A stretch of 34,266 bases of DNA from Nitrososphaerales archaeon (GTDB lineage: Archaea; Thermoproteota; Nitrososphaeria; Nitrososphaerales; Gagatemarchaeaceae): the NCBI GenBank assembly GCA_030038395.1, contig JASHOZ010000029.1:1-34266 (forward strand), read 5' to 3'. Below, in pieces: positions 14,478 to 22,350 of the stretch. Each line of letters opens with the position of its first letter. The stretch's first letter is position 1. The notes beneath the pieces were generated by a model, which saw only the letters and a list, made by a program, of their open reading frames with translations, did not search any database and had not been told where the DNA came from. The position numbers and the translations under genes were made by a program.

Positions 14478-15647
14478 ATGTCGCGGGGGCTAGTGGATAG
14501 AGGGATGACTCCCGGACAGCGGGATCAGGAAGGGGTGAATGCCAGGACGGTGCAGCTGGTCAAGCTGCTGACTGAGATAGGGCCTGACGTTCCGGAGATC
14601 TCTCGAAGGCTGGGTCAATTCAAAGAGTCCGTCAGGTACAGATACAAGGAGAAGATTCTCAACAAGGGGTTCTCCGTCCAGGCAGCCGTCGACCACGAGA
14701 AGCTTGGGTTGCGGAGGATAATTGCCATCGTGGACTTCTCCGACGCCTACCGGCGGTTCTCGCAGTCGATACTGGCCTCAATGAACGAACTCTGCTTTCT
14801 GGTGAGCTTCTCGAGGACGATGCCGGGAGGCTACTACGTAGCGCACTTCAGCGTCCCGCGAGAGTTTGTCGACGAGCTGAAGTTCTTCCTGAACACGATG
14901 AAGGATAAGGGCATGTTCTCGCGGCTGGAGGTCCTCGAATTCGACTGGATCAGGATGGTCCCAATGAAGGCCGAGTTCTATGACTTCGACACCGGGAGAT
15001 GGGACTTCGACTGGACAGCGAAGAGCACGGGCGACTTCCGCTCGGCGCACTACCTGCCCTCGAACCCGACGAGGTTCGACCTCACCGACCTCCTCCTGAT
15101 CAAGGAGCTCCAAATGGACGCGAACAAGTCGCTGAAGGACATCTCCGAGAAGCTCAAGGTGAACTACAAGAAGCTCGCGTGGCACTACACGACTCACGTC
15201 CTGTCGAAGCGACTCATCAACGGGTACAGGGTCAACTGGATGGGAACCAAGTACGATTACACGATAGAGAAAGTCCTTCACAGGCAGCACAGGTACCTCG
15301 CTGGGAGCCTCGTGGTGCGCGGTGTCGACGAGTATGAGGCGATGTCTCTCAGGCAGGTCGTCAACCGGCTTCCGTTTCTTTGGTCCGAGGCGGTCGGGGC
15401 GAACTACTTCTGCGAGTTTTCGTTCCCGGTCGACTTCGTCGTGGAGGGACTGCAGCTTCTCACGCAAGCAATCGGCGAGGTGAAGGAGCGGGCTGAAGTC
15501 TTCACGATAGACCAGTCAGACGCCGCTGGTTTCACCATCTCTTATGGCCGCTATGATCAGACGCGCAAGAGATGGGAGTTCAACCTGGCTGACCTGATTA
15601 GCAGATTCGAGACCCTGATAATGGAGATAAAGAAAGAAACAGCCTAG
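14478..15647 (+). CDS. Two-HTH transcriptional regulator (Lrp/AsnC-like)
   Basis: A protein of about 389 residues made of two similar halves. Each half starts with an HTH and is followed by a mixed alpha/beta domain. The first HTH reads QLVKLLTEIGPDVPEISRRLGQFKESVRYRYK; the second reads LLLIKELQMDANKSLKDISEKLKVNYKKLAWHY. Strands with aromatic residues follow (RIIAIVDFSD; AGSLVVRG), and W-x-F/D repeats mark the end of each half. This resembles the large tandem Lrp-like regulators of Thaumarchaeota. ATG 14478 is preferred because the upstream ATG overlaps the TATA box. Ligand and targets are unknown; the divergent ACT-V4R gene is one candidate. The stop lies inside a hairpin shared with the next gene. 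Confidence 0.72.
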   Translation: MSRGLVDRGMTPGQRDQEGVNARTVQLVKLLTEIGPDVPEISRRLGQFKESVRYRYKEKILNKGFSVQAAVDHEKLGLRRIIAIVDFSDAYRRFSQSILASMNELCFLVSFSRTMPGGYYVAHFSVPREFVDELKFFLNTMKDKGMFSRLEVLEFDWIRMVPMKAEFYDFDTGRWDFDWTAKSTGDFRSAHYLPSNPTRFDLTDLLLIKELQMDANKSLKDISEKLKVNYKKLAWHYTTHVLSKRLINGYRVNWMGTKYDYTIEKVLHRQHRYLAGSLVVRGVDEYEAMSLRQVVNRLPFLWSEAVGANYFCEFSFPVDFVVEGLQLLTQAIGEVKERAEVFTIDQSDAAGFTISYGRYDQTRKRWEFNLADLISRFETLIMEIKKETA

Positions 15648-15660
15648 GGCTGAGCCTAGG
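15643..15660. terminator. Hairpin spanning two convergent stop codons
   Basis: The bases CCTAGG-GC, a TGA loop and GC-CTAGG pair into a stem with one bulged G. The hairpin contains the TAG stop of the HTH gene (15645-15647) and the TAG stop of the opposite-strand microprotein gene (15656-15658). It could serve as a bidirectional end signal. No flanking T-run is present, so termination is inferred. Confidence 0.4.
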
Positions 15661-15778
15661 TTGTTCCCCAGCCCTGGATTATCTCCAGCGGCCCGACCTT
15701 AAGGCCCAGCGACGCAAAAACAACACTTGCGCCAGCGAGAGCCAGCATTCCGTACCGGATCTTCTCGTCAGTAGTCAT
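15656..15778 (-). CDS. 40-residue membrane microprotein
   Basis: From ATG 15778 this encodes 40 residues: a short charged N-terminus (MTTDEKIRYG), one hydrophobic helix of about 17 residues (MLALAGASVVFASLGLKVG), and an amphipathic end IIQGWGTT. Single-pass membrane proteins of this size are usually subunits or regulators of larger complexes. The start is supported by a TATA-like CTTAAATAC (15802-15810) about 27 bp upstream, giving a leaderless transcript. A longer frame starting at 15913 crosses this promoter and was rejected. No homologue can be named from sequence alone. Confidence 0.55.
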   Translation of the reverse strand: MTTDEKIRYGMLALAGASVVFASLGLKVGPLEIIQGWGTT

Positions 15779-15813
15779 GGTCGCTGGCCTACCGGATTCA
15801 GTATTTAAGTGTG

Positions 15814-15836
15814 AGCCTTTACATAATATATAGGCT
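15814..15836. promoter_or_regulatory. A/T-rich inverted repeat upstream of microprotein gene
   Basis: AGCCT (15814-15818) and AGGCT (15832-15836) flank a 13-base A/T segment containing ATAATATATA. It lies just upstream of the TATA box of the microprotein gene. It could be a regulator site or an alternative promoter core. The evidence is only the symmetry and the base composition. Confidence 0.3.
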
Positions 15837-16014
15837 ATAAGACTAGGGATATTCCAAAAAGTCGCCAACTGAGACGAACCAACGACCTCGTAGACGCTTG
15901 TCGAGGTGCTCATGATACTGAATTCCTAAATAGTCTTGTCAGCCCGATTTTGATACGAGCGCTTCCCTCGGGCCTCCGTACGAGAAGCACAAGCACATCC
16001 CCGCGCGGAGGCTT

Positions 16015-16668
16015 TTGGATAGGGTGGTGCTCGGCGGAAGCGATGGCGCGATAGAGGGCGTCGCCATGACCGCTGCCCTGAACGGCGCAGGGCTCGACTT
16101 CAGAACTATAGTAATCGCGGGGTTCGCTTTCGCGGTCGCAGGAGGCATCTCGATGTTCTGCAGCAGCTACCTCGCGAGCAGGTCAGAGGCGGACCTCCTC
16201 AGGGCCGACGTAGAGCGCGAGAGGATGGAGATAGAGACCGAACCCGAGGAGGAGAGGGCCGAGCTCGAGGAGTTGCTAAAGAAGGACGGATACCAGCAGC
16301 AGGAGGTCGACGTGATAATGTCCAGGCTCGCGAAGGACAAGGAGCTCTGGCTCAGGACCCAACTCAGCCACGAGCTGCGGCTGCACATCGAAGACCTCGA
16401 GACCGACCCGCTGTCGAGGGCGGGGGTCGCTGGAGTGGCGTTCTTCGTGCTCGCGATGACCGCGCTGTCGCCTTACGGGCTCGTCTCCAGCCACGTTCAG
16501 GCGCTCTCTCTGTCGATCGGCCTGGCGCTTCTCGCGCTCTTCGTGCTCGCGTCCAGGGCGTTCACGCCCGGCCAGTTCAGCTGGAAGTCAGGGGTCGAGT
16601 CGGCGGCGGTCGGGGGAGCGGCGGCGGGGGTGCTCTACCTCCTCGGGACGCTAATCTCCTCTCTGTAG
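16015..16668 (+). CDS. VIT1/CCC1-family iron/manganese transporter-like protein, start uncertain
   Basis: Family marks: LDRVVLGGSDGAIEGVAMTAAL (first helix region), a second helix AGFAFAVAGGISMFCSSYLASRSEADLLRADVERERMEIE, an acidic metal-binding cytoplasmic helix rich in Glu, SRLAKDKELWLRTQL, and three C-terminal helices. These transporters move Fe2+ or Mn2+ out of the cytosol. The first usable start is TTG 16015, but the codons before it read YEKHKHIPARR, which matches the expected N-terminus. No ATG/GTG/TTG occurs upstream before the stop at 15931. So the true start is unclear. A TATA-like CCTAAATAG at 15925-15933 would place transcription start near 15955. Confidence 0.75.
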   Translation: MDRVVLGGSDGAIEGVAMTAALNGAGLDFRTIVIAGFAFAVAGGISMFCSSYLASRSEADLLRADVERERMEIETEPEEERAELEELLKKDGYQQQEVDVIMSRLAKDKELWLRTQLSHELRLHIEDLETDPLSRAGVAGVAFFVLAMTALSPYGLVSSHVQALSLSIGLALLALFVLASRAFTPGQFSWKSGVESAAVGGAAAGVLYLLGTLISSL

Positions 16669-16710
16669 TCCGCCCGCACATTCATTAATCGGCGCGCCGC
16701 GAGTGGGTAT

Positions 16711-17412
16711 ATGTCGGAAGAAGACGCCGAGGCGGGACAGGTTCAACCAGAAGACGGCCCGGTACTCCAACCTGTCGCTGCAACCCCGAACGAAAGCCGA
16801 AGCCCTTGGAAGGAGCTCGCGCGGAGGCAGAGGCTTCTCGTCGTGTTCGTCGTGCTCGCCTTGGAGCTGGCACTGCTCTTTGCGGCCGCGTCTATTCCGA
16901 TCGCTGCATCATCGCAGCAGGCACTTCAGAATGAAGCGAAGAGCTTGGCGCAGACCACCGACACTATGACTCCGGTGGCGCTCTTCGCCTACATCTTCAC
17001 GCATAACGCTCTGATCGCTTTCTCCGAGATGATACCCATAGTCGGGGGATTCCTCTGGGTCGTCTCCATCTACGCGACCGGGCAAGTAATCCAGGTCGAG
17101 GCCATAATGCAGGGGTCTACAGGCGCGACGTACGGGGTTCTCCTACTTGTTCTCCCCTTCGCTATCGTAGAGCTGTCTGCATACGCGGTGGCGGTCGCTT
17201 CAGGGACTCTGCTCATCGTGTCGCTCAGGCGTCACAGCGTGCGGCAAGAGGTCAAGGTACTGGGAGTGGAGGCGGGTCTGGTCGCCGGACTACTGCTGAC
17301 GGCGGCGGCGATGGAGACCGTCACCATCGCGGACCCCCTCGTGGGACTGCTACTCTGGGTACCGATGGGCCTCGGAGTCGCCGCCGTCGCCTGGGCGTCC
17401 ACATCGAAGTAA
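16711..17412 (+). CDS. SpoIIM-like (DUF95) integral membrane protein
   Basis: A 233-residue protein with a polar N-terminal tail of about 35 residues and roughly five hydrophobic helices. FAYIFTHNALIAFSEMIPIVGGFLWVVSIYATG and VLPFAIVELSAYAVAVASGTLL recall the stage II sporulation protein M family, which is common in archaea where its role is unknown. The PxxxxEl(s)A element is the most telling. A TATA-like TTCATTAATC (16681-16690) lies about 25 bp before ATG 16711, a leaderless layout. It follows the metal-transporter gene in the same direction but seems to have its own promoter. Confidence 0.62.
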   Translation: MSEEDAEAGQVQPEDGPVLQPVAATPNESRSPWKELARRQRLLVVFVVLALELALLFAAASIPIAASSQQALQNEAKSLAQTTDTMTPVALFAYIFTHNALIAFSEMIPIVGGFLWVVSIYATGQVIQVEAIMQGSTGATYGVLLLVLPFAIVELSAYAVAVASGTLLIVSLRRHSVRQEVKVLGVEAGLVAGLLLTAAAMETVTIADPLVGLLLWVPMGLGVAAVAWASTSK

Positions 17413-17473
17413 GTTGAGGCTCGGGTGATGGGAGCCCCGGCAGACATGACGACCGTCGGAGTGAACACAGTTC

Positions 17474-18910
17474 TCAGTAGCGGCCCTTTCGGTTGATGCT
17501 GACGGCGGTCCTCAGCAGGTCGGCCCCACGCTTCGTCAGTTCATAGAAGATGCGTTCGCGCCCTTTGAACCTCGTGACGCCTGTCTCCCTGACGAGCCCC
17601 ATGTCTACAAGCTCTCCAAGGTGCTGGTACACACTCGCTGTCGACAGCTCCTTCCTCTCCGAGAGGAGCTTCCACAACTCGTAGCCGAAGCGTGGCTTCC
17701 CGGCGAGGGACTTCAGGATCAGGACCTTGGTGTCCCCCACCTGCATGCGTGCAACGAGATAGTCTTCGGGCGCGACTACCTGTCTTGCTGCCCTGGCTAT
17801 ACGCGAGATGGCCTTCGTGTCCTTCAGGCCGGCGCCCGTAATCACGCACACCACCGTTTCGTCCGCGTCCACGACTCGTTCGGACTTAGCCAGTCTCAGG
17901 GAGGCGACGACCGAGGCCGCGGCGGGCTCCGCGAATATCCCCTCTGTCCGCGCGAGCAGGCTCGTTGCCGCGATGGTGTCGGACGCGGTCGCCTCAATCC
18001 AGTCTCCCCCCGACGCCCTTACCGCCCTCCTGGCCTCCTCCCAGAGAATAGGCTCCGACTCCGCGAGCTCGGTGGCGAGGTCAGGCTCGTCACTCGAAGC
18101 GTCCCTTCGCCGAGGACTCCCCCGGCCTGCGCTCCCCCCGAACTGGACCCCCACGAGGCGGCAACCTGTTCCGTCGCAGAGTCCGGCGCTCCGCAGCTGC
18201 TCCAGGCCCCTCGAGAACATGCTTAGGTGCCCCCCTGTCCCGACCGGGACGAGGATCACGTCAGGGGACGCCCACTTGAGGTCCTGGACCACCTCGAAGC
18301 AAGTCGTCTTCTCGCCTTCCAGGATGAAGGGATTGCCGGCATTCACTGAGATCGCTCTCCCGCTCCCCTCACTGTCTGCAGCCCTTCTTTGCCTGGTCTC
18401 AATCCTGGCACCGAACGCAATCATCTGATACAGCTTCCCGCGGTCGACGGTAGGCTTCACTGTTATCTCCGAACGTATCCCGGCCTTCGCGCAATAGGCG
18501 GCGAGCGAGGCGCCGAGGTTCCCGGTTGTCGAGCACCGGCACTCCTCGACGCCCCTCTCCTTCGCGAGCGAGACGAGGACGGTGCACCCTCGATCGATGA
18601 ACGACCCGGTCGGGTTCCTGCTCTCGTCCTTGACGAAGAGCTTCGAAAGCCCGAGCTCGCCGCCCAGCCTTACGGCGCTGAGGAGAGGGGTCCCTCCCTC
18701 GCCGAGCGTCACCGGCTCACTCGCCCCGAGAGAGGTAATCAGGGCCTTGAATCTCCATACACCCGGCGGGAGGGCGTCGAAGGAAGAGCTTTCCAGCGAC
18801 CTGACCTTCGCTCCCGTCACGATTACAGGCGAACCGCAGGCGTCGCACGTAGGGTCGAGCGCGTCGCTCTCCAGTTCATGCGAGCATGACACGCACCTGA
18901 AAGAGCGCAT
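17474..18910 (-). CDS. Threonine synthase-like protein lacking the PLP lysine, fused to PadR-like winged helix
   Basis: A 478-residue fusion. Residues 1-30 hold a zinc-ribbon (C6, C9, C23, C26). Residues about 60-375 are the threonine synthase fold: EGGTPLL, KDESRNPTGSF, STTGNLGASLAAY, VPVGTGGHLS, EGIFAEPAAAS and ITGAGLKD. The PLP-binding lysine of the SFKDRG motif is Ile105 (codon ATC at 18596-18598), so the normal Schiff base cannot form. Residues about 388-465 form a winged helix (VLILKSLAGKPRFGYELWKLL, STASVYQHLGELVDMGLV), PadR/ArsR-like. I infer a non-catalytic sensor of a threonine-pathway metabolite or PLP that controls transcription, not an enzyme. Frame and the rest of the domain are intact, arguing against simple decay. 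Confidence 0.82.
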   Translation of the reverse strand: MRSFRCVSCSHELESDALDPTCDACGSPVIVTGAKVRSLESSSFDALPPGVWRFKALITSLGASEPVTLGEGGTPLLSAVRLGGELGLSKLFVKDESRNPTGSFIDRGCTVLVSLAKERGVEECRCSTTGNLGASLAAYCAKAGIRSEITVKPTVDRGKLYQMIAFGARIETRQRRAADSEGSGRAISVNAGNPFILEGEKTTCFEVVQDLKWASPDVILVPVGTGGHLSMFSRGLEQLRSAGLCDGTGCRLVGVQFGGSAGRGSPRRRDASSDEPDLATELAESEPILWEEARRAVRASGGDWIEATASDTIAATSLLARTEGIFAEPAAASVVASLRLAKSERVVDADETVVCVITGAGLKDTKAISRIARAARQVVAPEDYLVARMQVGDTKVLILKSLAGKPRFGYELWKLLSERKELSTASVYQHLGELVDMGLVRETGVTRFKGRERIFYELTKRGADLLRTAVSINRKGRY

Positions 18911-18967
18911 TCGAGTCCCCTCCAGCGAAGCGACATATAGGCTGCGACTTCTATATGCGAGGGACCA

Positions 18968-20521
18968 CTACACGCCCTTCGAGCCCGCGCGGGACGCTGG
19001 GGGCCTTGGACGCGCCCCGTCGTCCCCTTCGACCCAGGCGAACTTCTTCTGGAGGGACTTGCTGTACACCCTGGCCCACTCGAGCCCGACGCTGTCGCAC
19101 CATGACTTGTAGACTCGGGGGTCGATGTAGTTCTTCAGAGACGTGCTCAGGTTGTAGTTCTTCGTCTTCACGAAGAAGTCCAGCTCCTTCTGAAGTTTGG
19201 CCGCTCTCCTCTCGTCCGGTTTCGCGCGCGCTTCCGCGAGCTTCTCCTTCTTCTTCTCCAGCGAAGACTCCCAGGTCTTTGGGGGGGTTCGCTGATGGTT
19301 GCAGAACATGGCCGCGACGAGATTCGCCTCCTTCGCATGGAAGAGCTTGTCTGTGTCGTCCGCGCCGGTCAGGTCCTTCGAGTGAAGCGCTGCCTCAGCC
19401 TTCGCAGTCGCGTGGTACGTCCTGAACACCTTCGCCGACGCGCCGGGAACTATCGACGAGAGGAAATCGTTCACCCTCCCGGAGCTGACGTCGTGGAAGA
19501 TCTCCTCGTGAGGCTTCTTCCCAGCCGTGAATTCGCGAAGATTCCGGAGGACGGCGAGGGGAGGTCTGTCCTTCTTGTTCCAAGGGATGCTGTCTTTCCC
19601 GAGGAATTTGAACTCCACATCGTCGCCGTGCAGCGTGAGGTGCTCCACACGGAGTGTGCTAGCCCCGACCGTGTCTGCCTCGTCCTCGTCCTTCTCGTCC
19701 CCGACCCTCATCCCCAGTGCGTCTATCAGGTGGCAGACTGTCGCGACCTGGCGGCTGCGCTCGTCTTTGGAGTCGAGTTCCTTCCTGATCCTCGCCCTGA
19801 TCCTCTCCAGGTTCCGTCCTACCCTCCGCGCCCTGTCGTACTTTGCCTTGTTCCGCGACTGCTGCAGAGGGGAGCCCTCGTGCAGCCAGACGTACTTCTC
19901 CTTGCCCGTCAGCTTGTCTATCCACCGCGCCATCCACATGGAGTCGTGGTCGTGGATGACCTCTCCCCATTTCCCCGGTGGTGGGACGGCAGACTCGTCC
20001 AGGTTCAGCGTGACATCTTCCTGTGTGACCCTCGGCTTCCACCGGCCCCTAAGCGGGTGTTGCCCCCTCCCCATGAAGAGCCCAGGGGGTTCGACCATCC
20101 AATTCGCAATGTCCACTTCCCGTCCGTCCAACTGCGCCCTGCCATAACGCGACCTCAGTGCTTCTCTCCTCTCCTTTCGCGTCAGCGCCAGTGCCTTCTT
20201 GTCCTCCTTGCTCAGGGTGTCCTTCTGTGCCTTCTCCGTCTCGACAAGGTGGAAGAACTCACCGAAGTCGACGTCAGAGAACCTCGCCCCTTTCGCCCAT
20301 ACCGGGAGTTGGGGCCCGAAGTCCGCCATGAAGTTGTCTCTGAACACCTGATCCTGGATGTACGGAGTGTCCTTCTTCTTCGCAAGGTGATAGGCCATCT
20401 CTTCCGCCAAGGGTGACAGAGGGACACGCCTCCTCGATATGCCGACGCTGAGCCCCTTCGGGACGTACTCGTCAGGAAAATTGACCCCGCCGTGGGAAAG
20501 GGTGGTCCAGTAGGCCGTCAT
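18968..20521 (-). CDS. DNA topoisomerase IB
   Basis: A 517-residue eukaryote-type topoisomerase IB from ATG 20521. The N-terminal DNA-binding part has GGVNFPDEY, WVEPPGLFMGRG-like GDHP-region residues and HDHDSMWMARW. The catalytic core has LIDALGMRVGDEKDEDEADTVGASTLRVEHL (first catalytic Arg), FLGKDS (Lys), FRTYHATAKAE (second Arg and His), and the terminal LKNYIDPRV with the nucleophilic Tyr. A charged helical linker precedes it. The enzyme relaxes supercoils by single-strand nicking. TATA-like CTTAAATACG (20551-20560) lies about 35 bp upstream. Upstream starts to 20644 would overlap this promoter and were rejected. In archaea this gene is a thaumarchaeal marker. Confidence 0.93.
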   Translation of the reverse strand: MTAYWTTLSHGGVNFPDEYVPKGLSVGISRRRVPLSPLAEEMAYHLAKKKDTPYIQDQVFRDNFMADFGPQLPVWAKGARFSDVDFGEFFHLVETEKAQKDTLSKEDKKALALTRKERREALRSRYGRAQLDGREVDIANWMVEPPGLFMGRGQHPLRGRWKPRVTQEDVTLNLDESAVPPPGKWGEVIHDHDSMWMARWIDKLTGKEKYVWLHEGSPLQQSRNKAKYDRARRVGRNLERIRARIRKELDSKDERSRQVATVCHLIDALGMRVGDEKDEDEADTVGASTLRVEHLTLHGDDVEFKFLGKDSIPWNKKDRPPLAVLRNLREFTAGKKPHEEIFHDVSSGRVNDFLSSIVPGASAKVFRTYHATAKAEAALHSKDLTGADDTDKLFHAKEANLVAAMFCNHQRTPPKTWESSLEKKKEKLAEARAKPDERRAAKLQKELDFFVKTKNYNLSTSLKNYIDPRVYKSWCDSVGLEWARVYSKSLQKKFAWVEGDDGARPRPPASRAGSKGV

Positions 20522-20691
20522 GAAGCAGGTGAAACGACTTGGGCCCTGCACGTATTTAAGAGAAATCCGGCTTGCCATTTCAAATTGCGGCAGCGCCTCG
20601 ACGGGAGCCGGGAGGGGGGCCAAGAGGATAAGTGGTCCGGTCATCTGGAGTGTGGTGAGGAGACCTGAAGCAGTCCGCCGCCTACGGAAAG

Positions 20692-21396
20692 GTGCGACGC
20701 CTGGTCAGGCAGAGGTTCCTGTTCCCTCATCAGCAGGTCGAAGCAGTCCTGTTGGTCGGAAGCACGGCCTTCAAGTCGAGCTTCGACGACTGGGACGACT
20801 TCGACCTTCAGATATACACGCGGTTCAGACCGGAGTTGGACAACCGCTACGAGATCCTCCTCGACCGTGGGAAGCACTATCTGGTCAGCGCCTATTACAT
20901 GTCGACTGACCCGTCGAGCTTCCCGGAGCCTAGCGCCCTAGACCAGGCGGACGTGAGAGTCCTCGTCGGGTCGGAGGAGTCTCTCCAGCACATCAGAGTA
21001 GACAGACCGCGCCGGGTCGAGCCGCTGCCGCGCGAAATACGCCGGTTCGACAGTCATCATGAAGTCTTCTTCAACATACTCGTTGACATCTTCTTCATCC
21101 TGAACAGATACGAGGCGCGGGGCAGGCCGTTCGCGACCAAGCCTCGCGTGGCAAGAGACGGACTGAGGACCGTCTGTAGGCACTTTTACCGCTTCTATGG
21201 CGTCGACCGACAGGTTTCTACGCACTCTCAGTGGAGGAGGATCATCAGAGACCTGGCACTTGTCCTCAAGGAGAAGCGATACTCGGAGACATGCATGAAC
21301 AAACAATTCGCGAGAGCGGCGATGGATCTGATGACTACCAGCGAGATGCCGACGGCGACTCGACGGAAGACTTCACGTCCGAGGTCTCGCAGGTGA
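20692..21396 (+). CDS. Nucleotidyltransferase-fold protein (Pol beta superfamily)
   Basis: A 234-residue protein with the nucleotidyltransferase signature LLVGSTAFKSSFDDWDDFDLQIYT: the GS pair at 23-24 and a D-x-D pair at 36 and 38 that would bind Mg2+. Downstream segments are helical and aromatic-rich (NILVDIFFILNRYEARGR; RTVCRHFYRFYG), similar to aminoglycoside-type or streptomycin-type nucleotidyltransferases. Substrate is unknown. Start GTG 20692 is the first usual codon; the frame remains open for 11 codons before it. The last 20 residues are Arg/Ser/Thr-rich and may be loosely structured. It is divergent from the topoisomerase gene. Confidence 0.65.
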   Translation: MRRLVRQRFLFPHQQVEAVLLVGSTAFKSSFDDWDDFDLQIYTRFRPELDNRYEILLDRGKHYLVSAYYMSTDPSSFPEPSALDQADVRVLVGSEESLQHIRVDRPRRVEPLPREIRRFDSHHEVFFNILVDIFFILNRYEARGRPFATKPRVARDGLRTVCRHFYRFYGVDRQVSTHSQWRRIIRDLALVLKEKRYSETCMNKQFARAAMDLMTTSEMPTATRRKTSRPRSRR

Positions 21397-21588
21397 CGAA
21401 AGCGTCGCGCCGAACCTCGTCGGTCCGTCGCGTCAGTTTGGCAGAGGGCCAACGCGCGAAGATCTGCTCGCTGCCTAGGACGGCTGGGAGGGAGTCCGCG
21501 AGGAAGGAGAGAACGGCCGGAGAGAGCGCTCGCGACCCGGTCCCTGGCGATGGATTAATACACGGGAAGAAGGACCGGGCGGCCCCTC

Positions 21589-22311
21589 TTGTGGCTCGAG
21601 CTTGAAAGGACGAAGAAGCCCTCAGTGAAGGATCCCGTGCTGGTGGTGGCGGTCTCAACCTCGATGGCACAGTACAAGGCGATGTACTCGCAGGGACGCG
21701 AATTGGGGAGCTACATGCTCAGGAGGATGAAACTCGAGCGGATAGCGGTGGTTCACTCGTCGGCCTTCCCACCCGAGGTGATAATCAGAGAAGGCGGAGT
21801 GGCCTCGCTTCCAGAGTGCTGCCTCTACGAAGGACGAGGAGGGAGGGACGTCCTCCTCTTCACAGGCGACGCCAGCCCGATGGACGGGCAGTACGAATTC
21901 GCCGAGAGCCTGCTTGACTACGCGGAGGGGCTCGGCGTGAGGGAGCTATACTCGGTCGGAGCCAGGTGGACTGAGAACCCGCTCCCGCCCGAGGCTGATC
22001 CCGAGCCAAACGGGTTCGCGACCGACGGAACGGGAGTCGCAAGGCTGAAGCAGCACAAGGTCAAGGTCCTCGGCGAGGAACCCGCACCATTCTTCGCATC
22101 GATGGTGGTCGGCATGGCCAGCGCGCACGGGATGAGAGGGTACAAGCTCTCGGTGGACCATGGGGAACCTGTCCCGCACTCCAGGTCTGTCGCGCGACTC
22201 CTCCAGCTCATTTCCGCGATGGCTGGCCTGAGGATTCCTCTCGAAGCCGTCAGACAGGAGCGCCCGCGAGCAAAGGAGGGACGCGAAGGCGATCCGTCCA
22301 TCTACAGATAG
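21589..22311 (+). CDS. PAC2-family protein (proteasome assembly chaperone-like)
   Basis: A 240-residue protein of the PAC2 / COG2047 family: an N-terminal strand DPVLVVAVSTSMAQ, a helix, then LLFTGDASPMDGQYEFAESLLDYAEGLGVRELYSVGA, the best conserved part. In eukaryotes the family chaperones proteasome assembly; archaeal members are suspected to do likewise, but this is not firmly shown. Start TTG 21589 is placed about 35 bp after a TATA-like GGATTAATA (21552-21560). No proteasome subunit is in the window. It is followed in the same direction by a putative metallopeptidase, 40 bp away. Confidence 0.78.
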   Translation: MWLELERTKKPSVKDPVLVVAVSTSMAQYKAMYSQGRELGSYMLRRMKLERIAVVHSSAFPPEVIIREGGVASLPECCLYEGRGGRDVLLFTGDASPMDGQYEFAESLLDYAEGLGVRELYSVGARWTENPLPPEADPEPNGFATDGTGVARLKQHKVKVLGEEPAPFFASMVVGMASAHGMRGYKLSVDHGEPVPHSRSVARLLQLISAMAGLRIPLEAVRQERPRAKEGREGDPSIYR

Positions 22312-22350
22312 ATAGGTCCGTCGACCCGCGCCCTCTGGATACCTTTATCC

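Noticed and set aside
15656-15913. 85-residue version of the microprotein
   Set aside because: The longer frame would cover the TATA box at 15802-15810 and an A/T-rich dyad; its extra part lacks protein-like pattern.
19295-20416. Long plus-strand reading frame of 373 codons
   Set aside because: It is antisense to the secure topoisomerase IB gene. Its Arg/Val/Pro/Leu-rich composition is typical of a shadow frame in GC-rich DNA.
21231-21605. 124-codon plus-strand frame after the nucleotidyltransferase gene
   Set aside because: Half of it overlaps that gene in another frame and the rest is low-complexity Arg/Ser/Glu; no motif and no promoter of its own.
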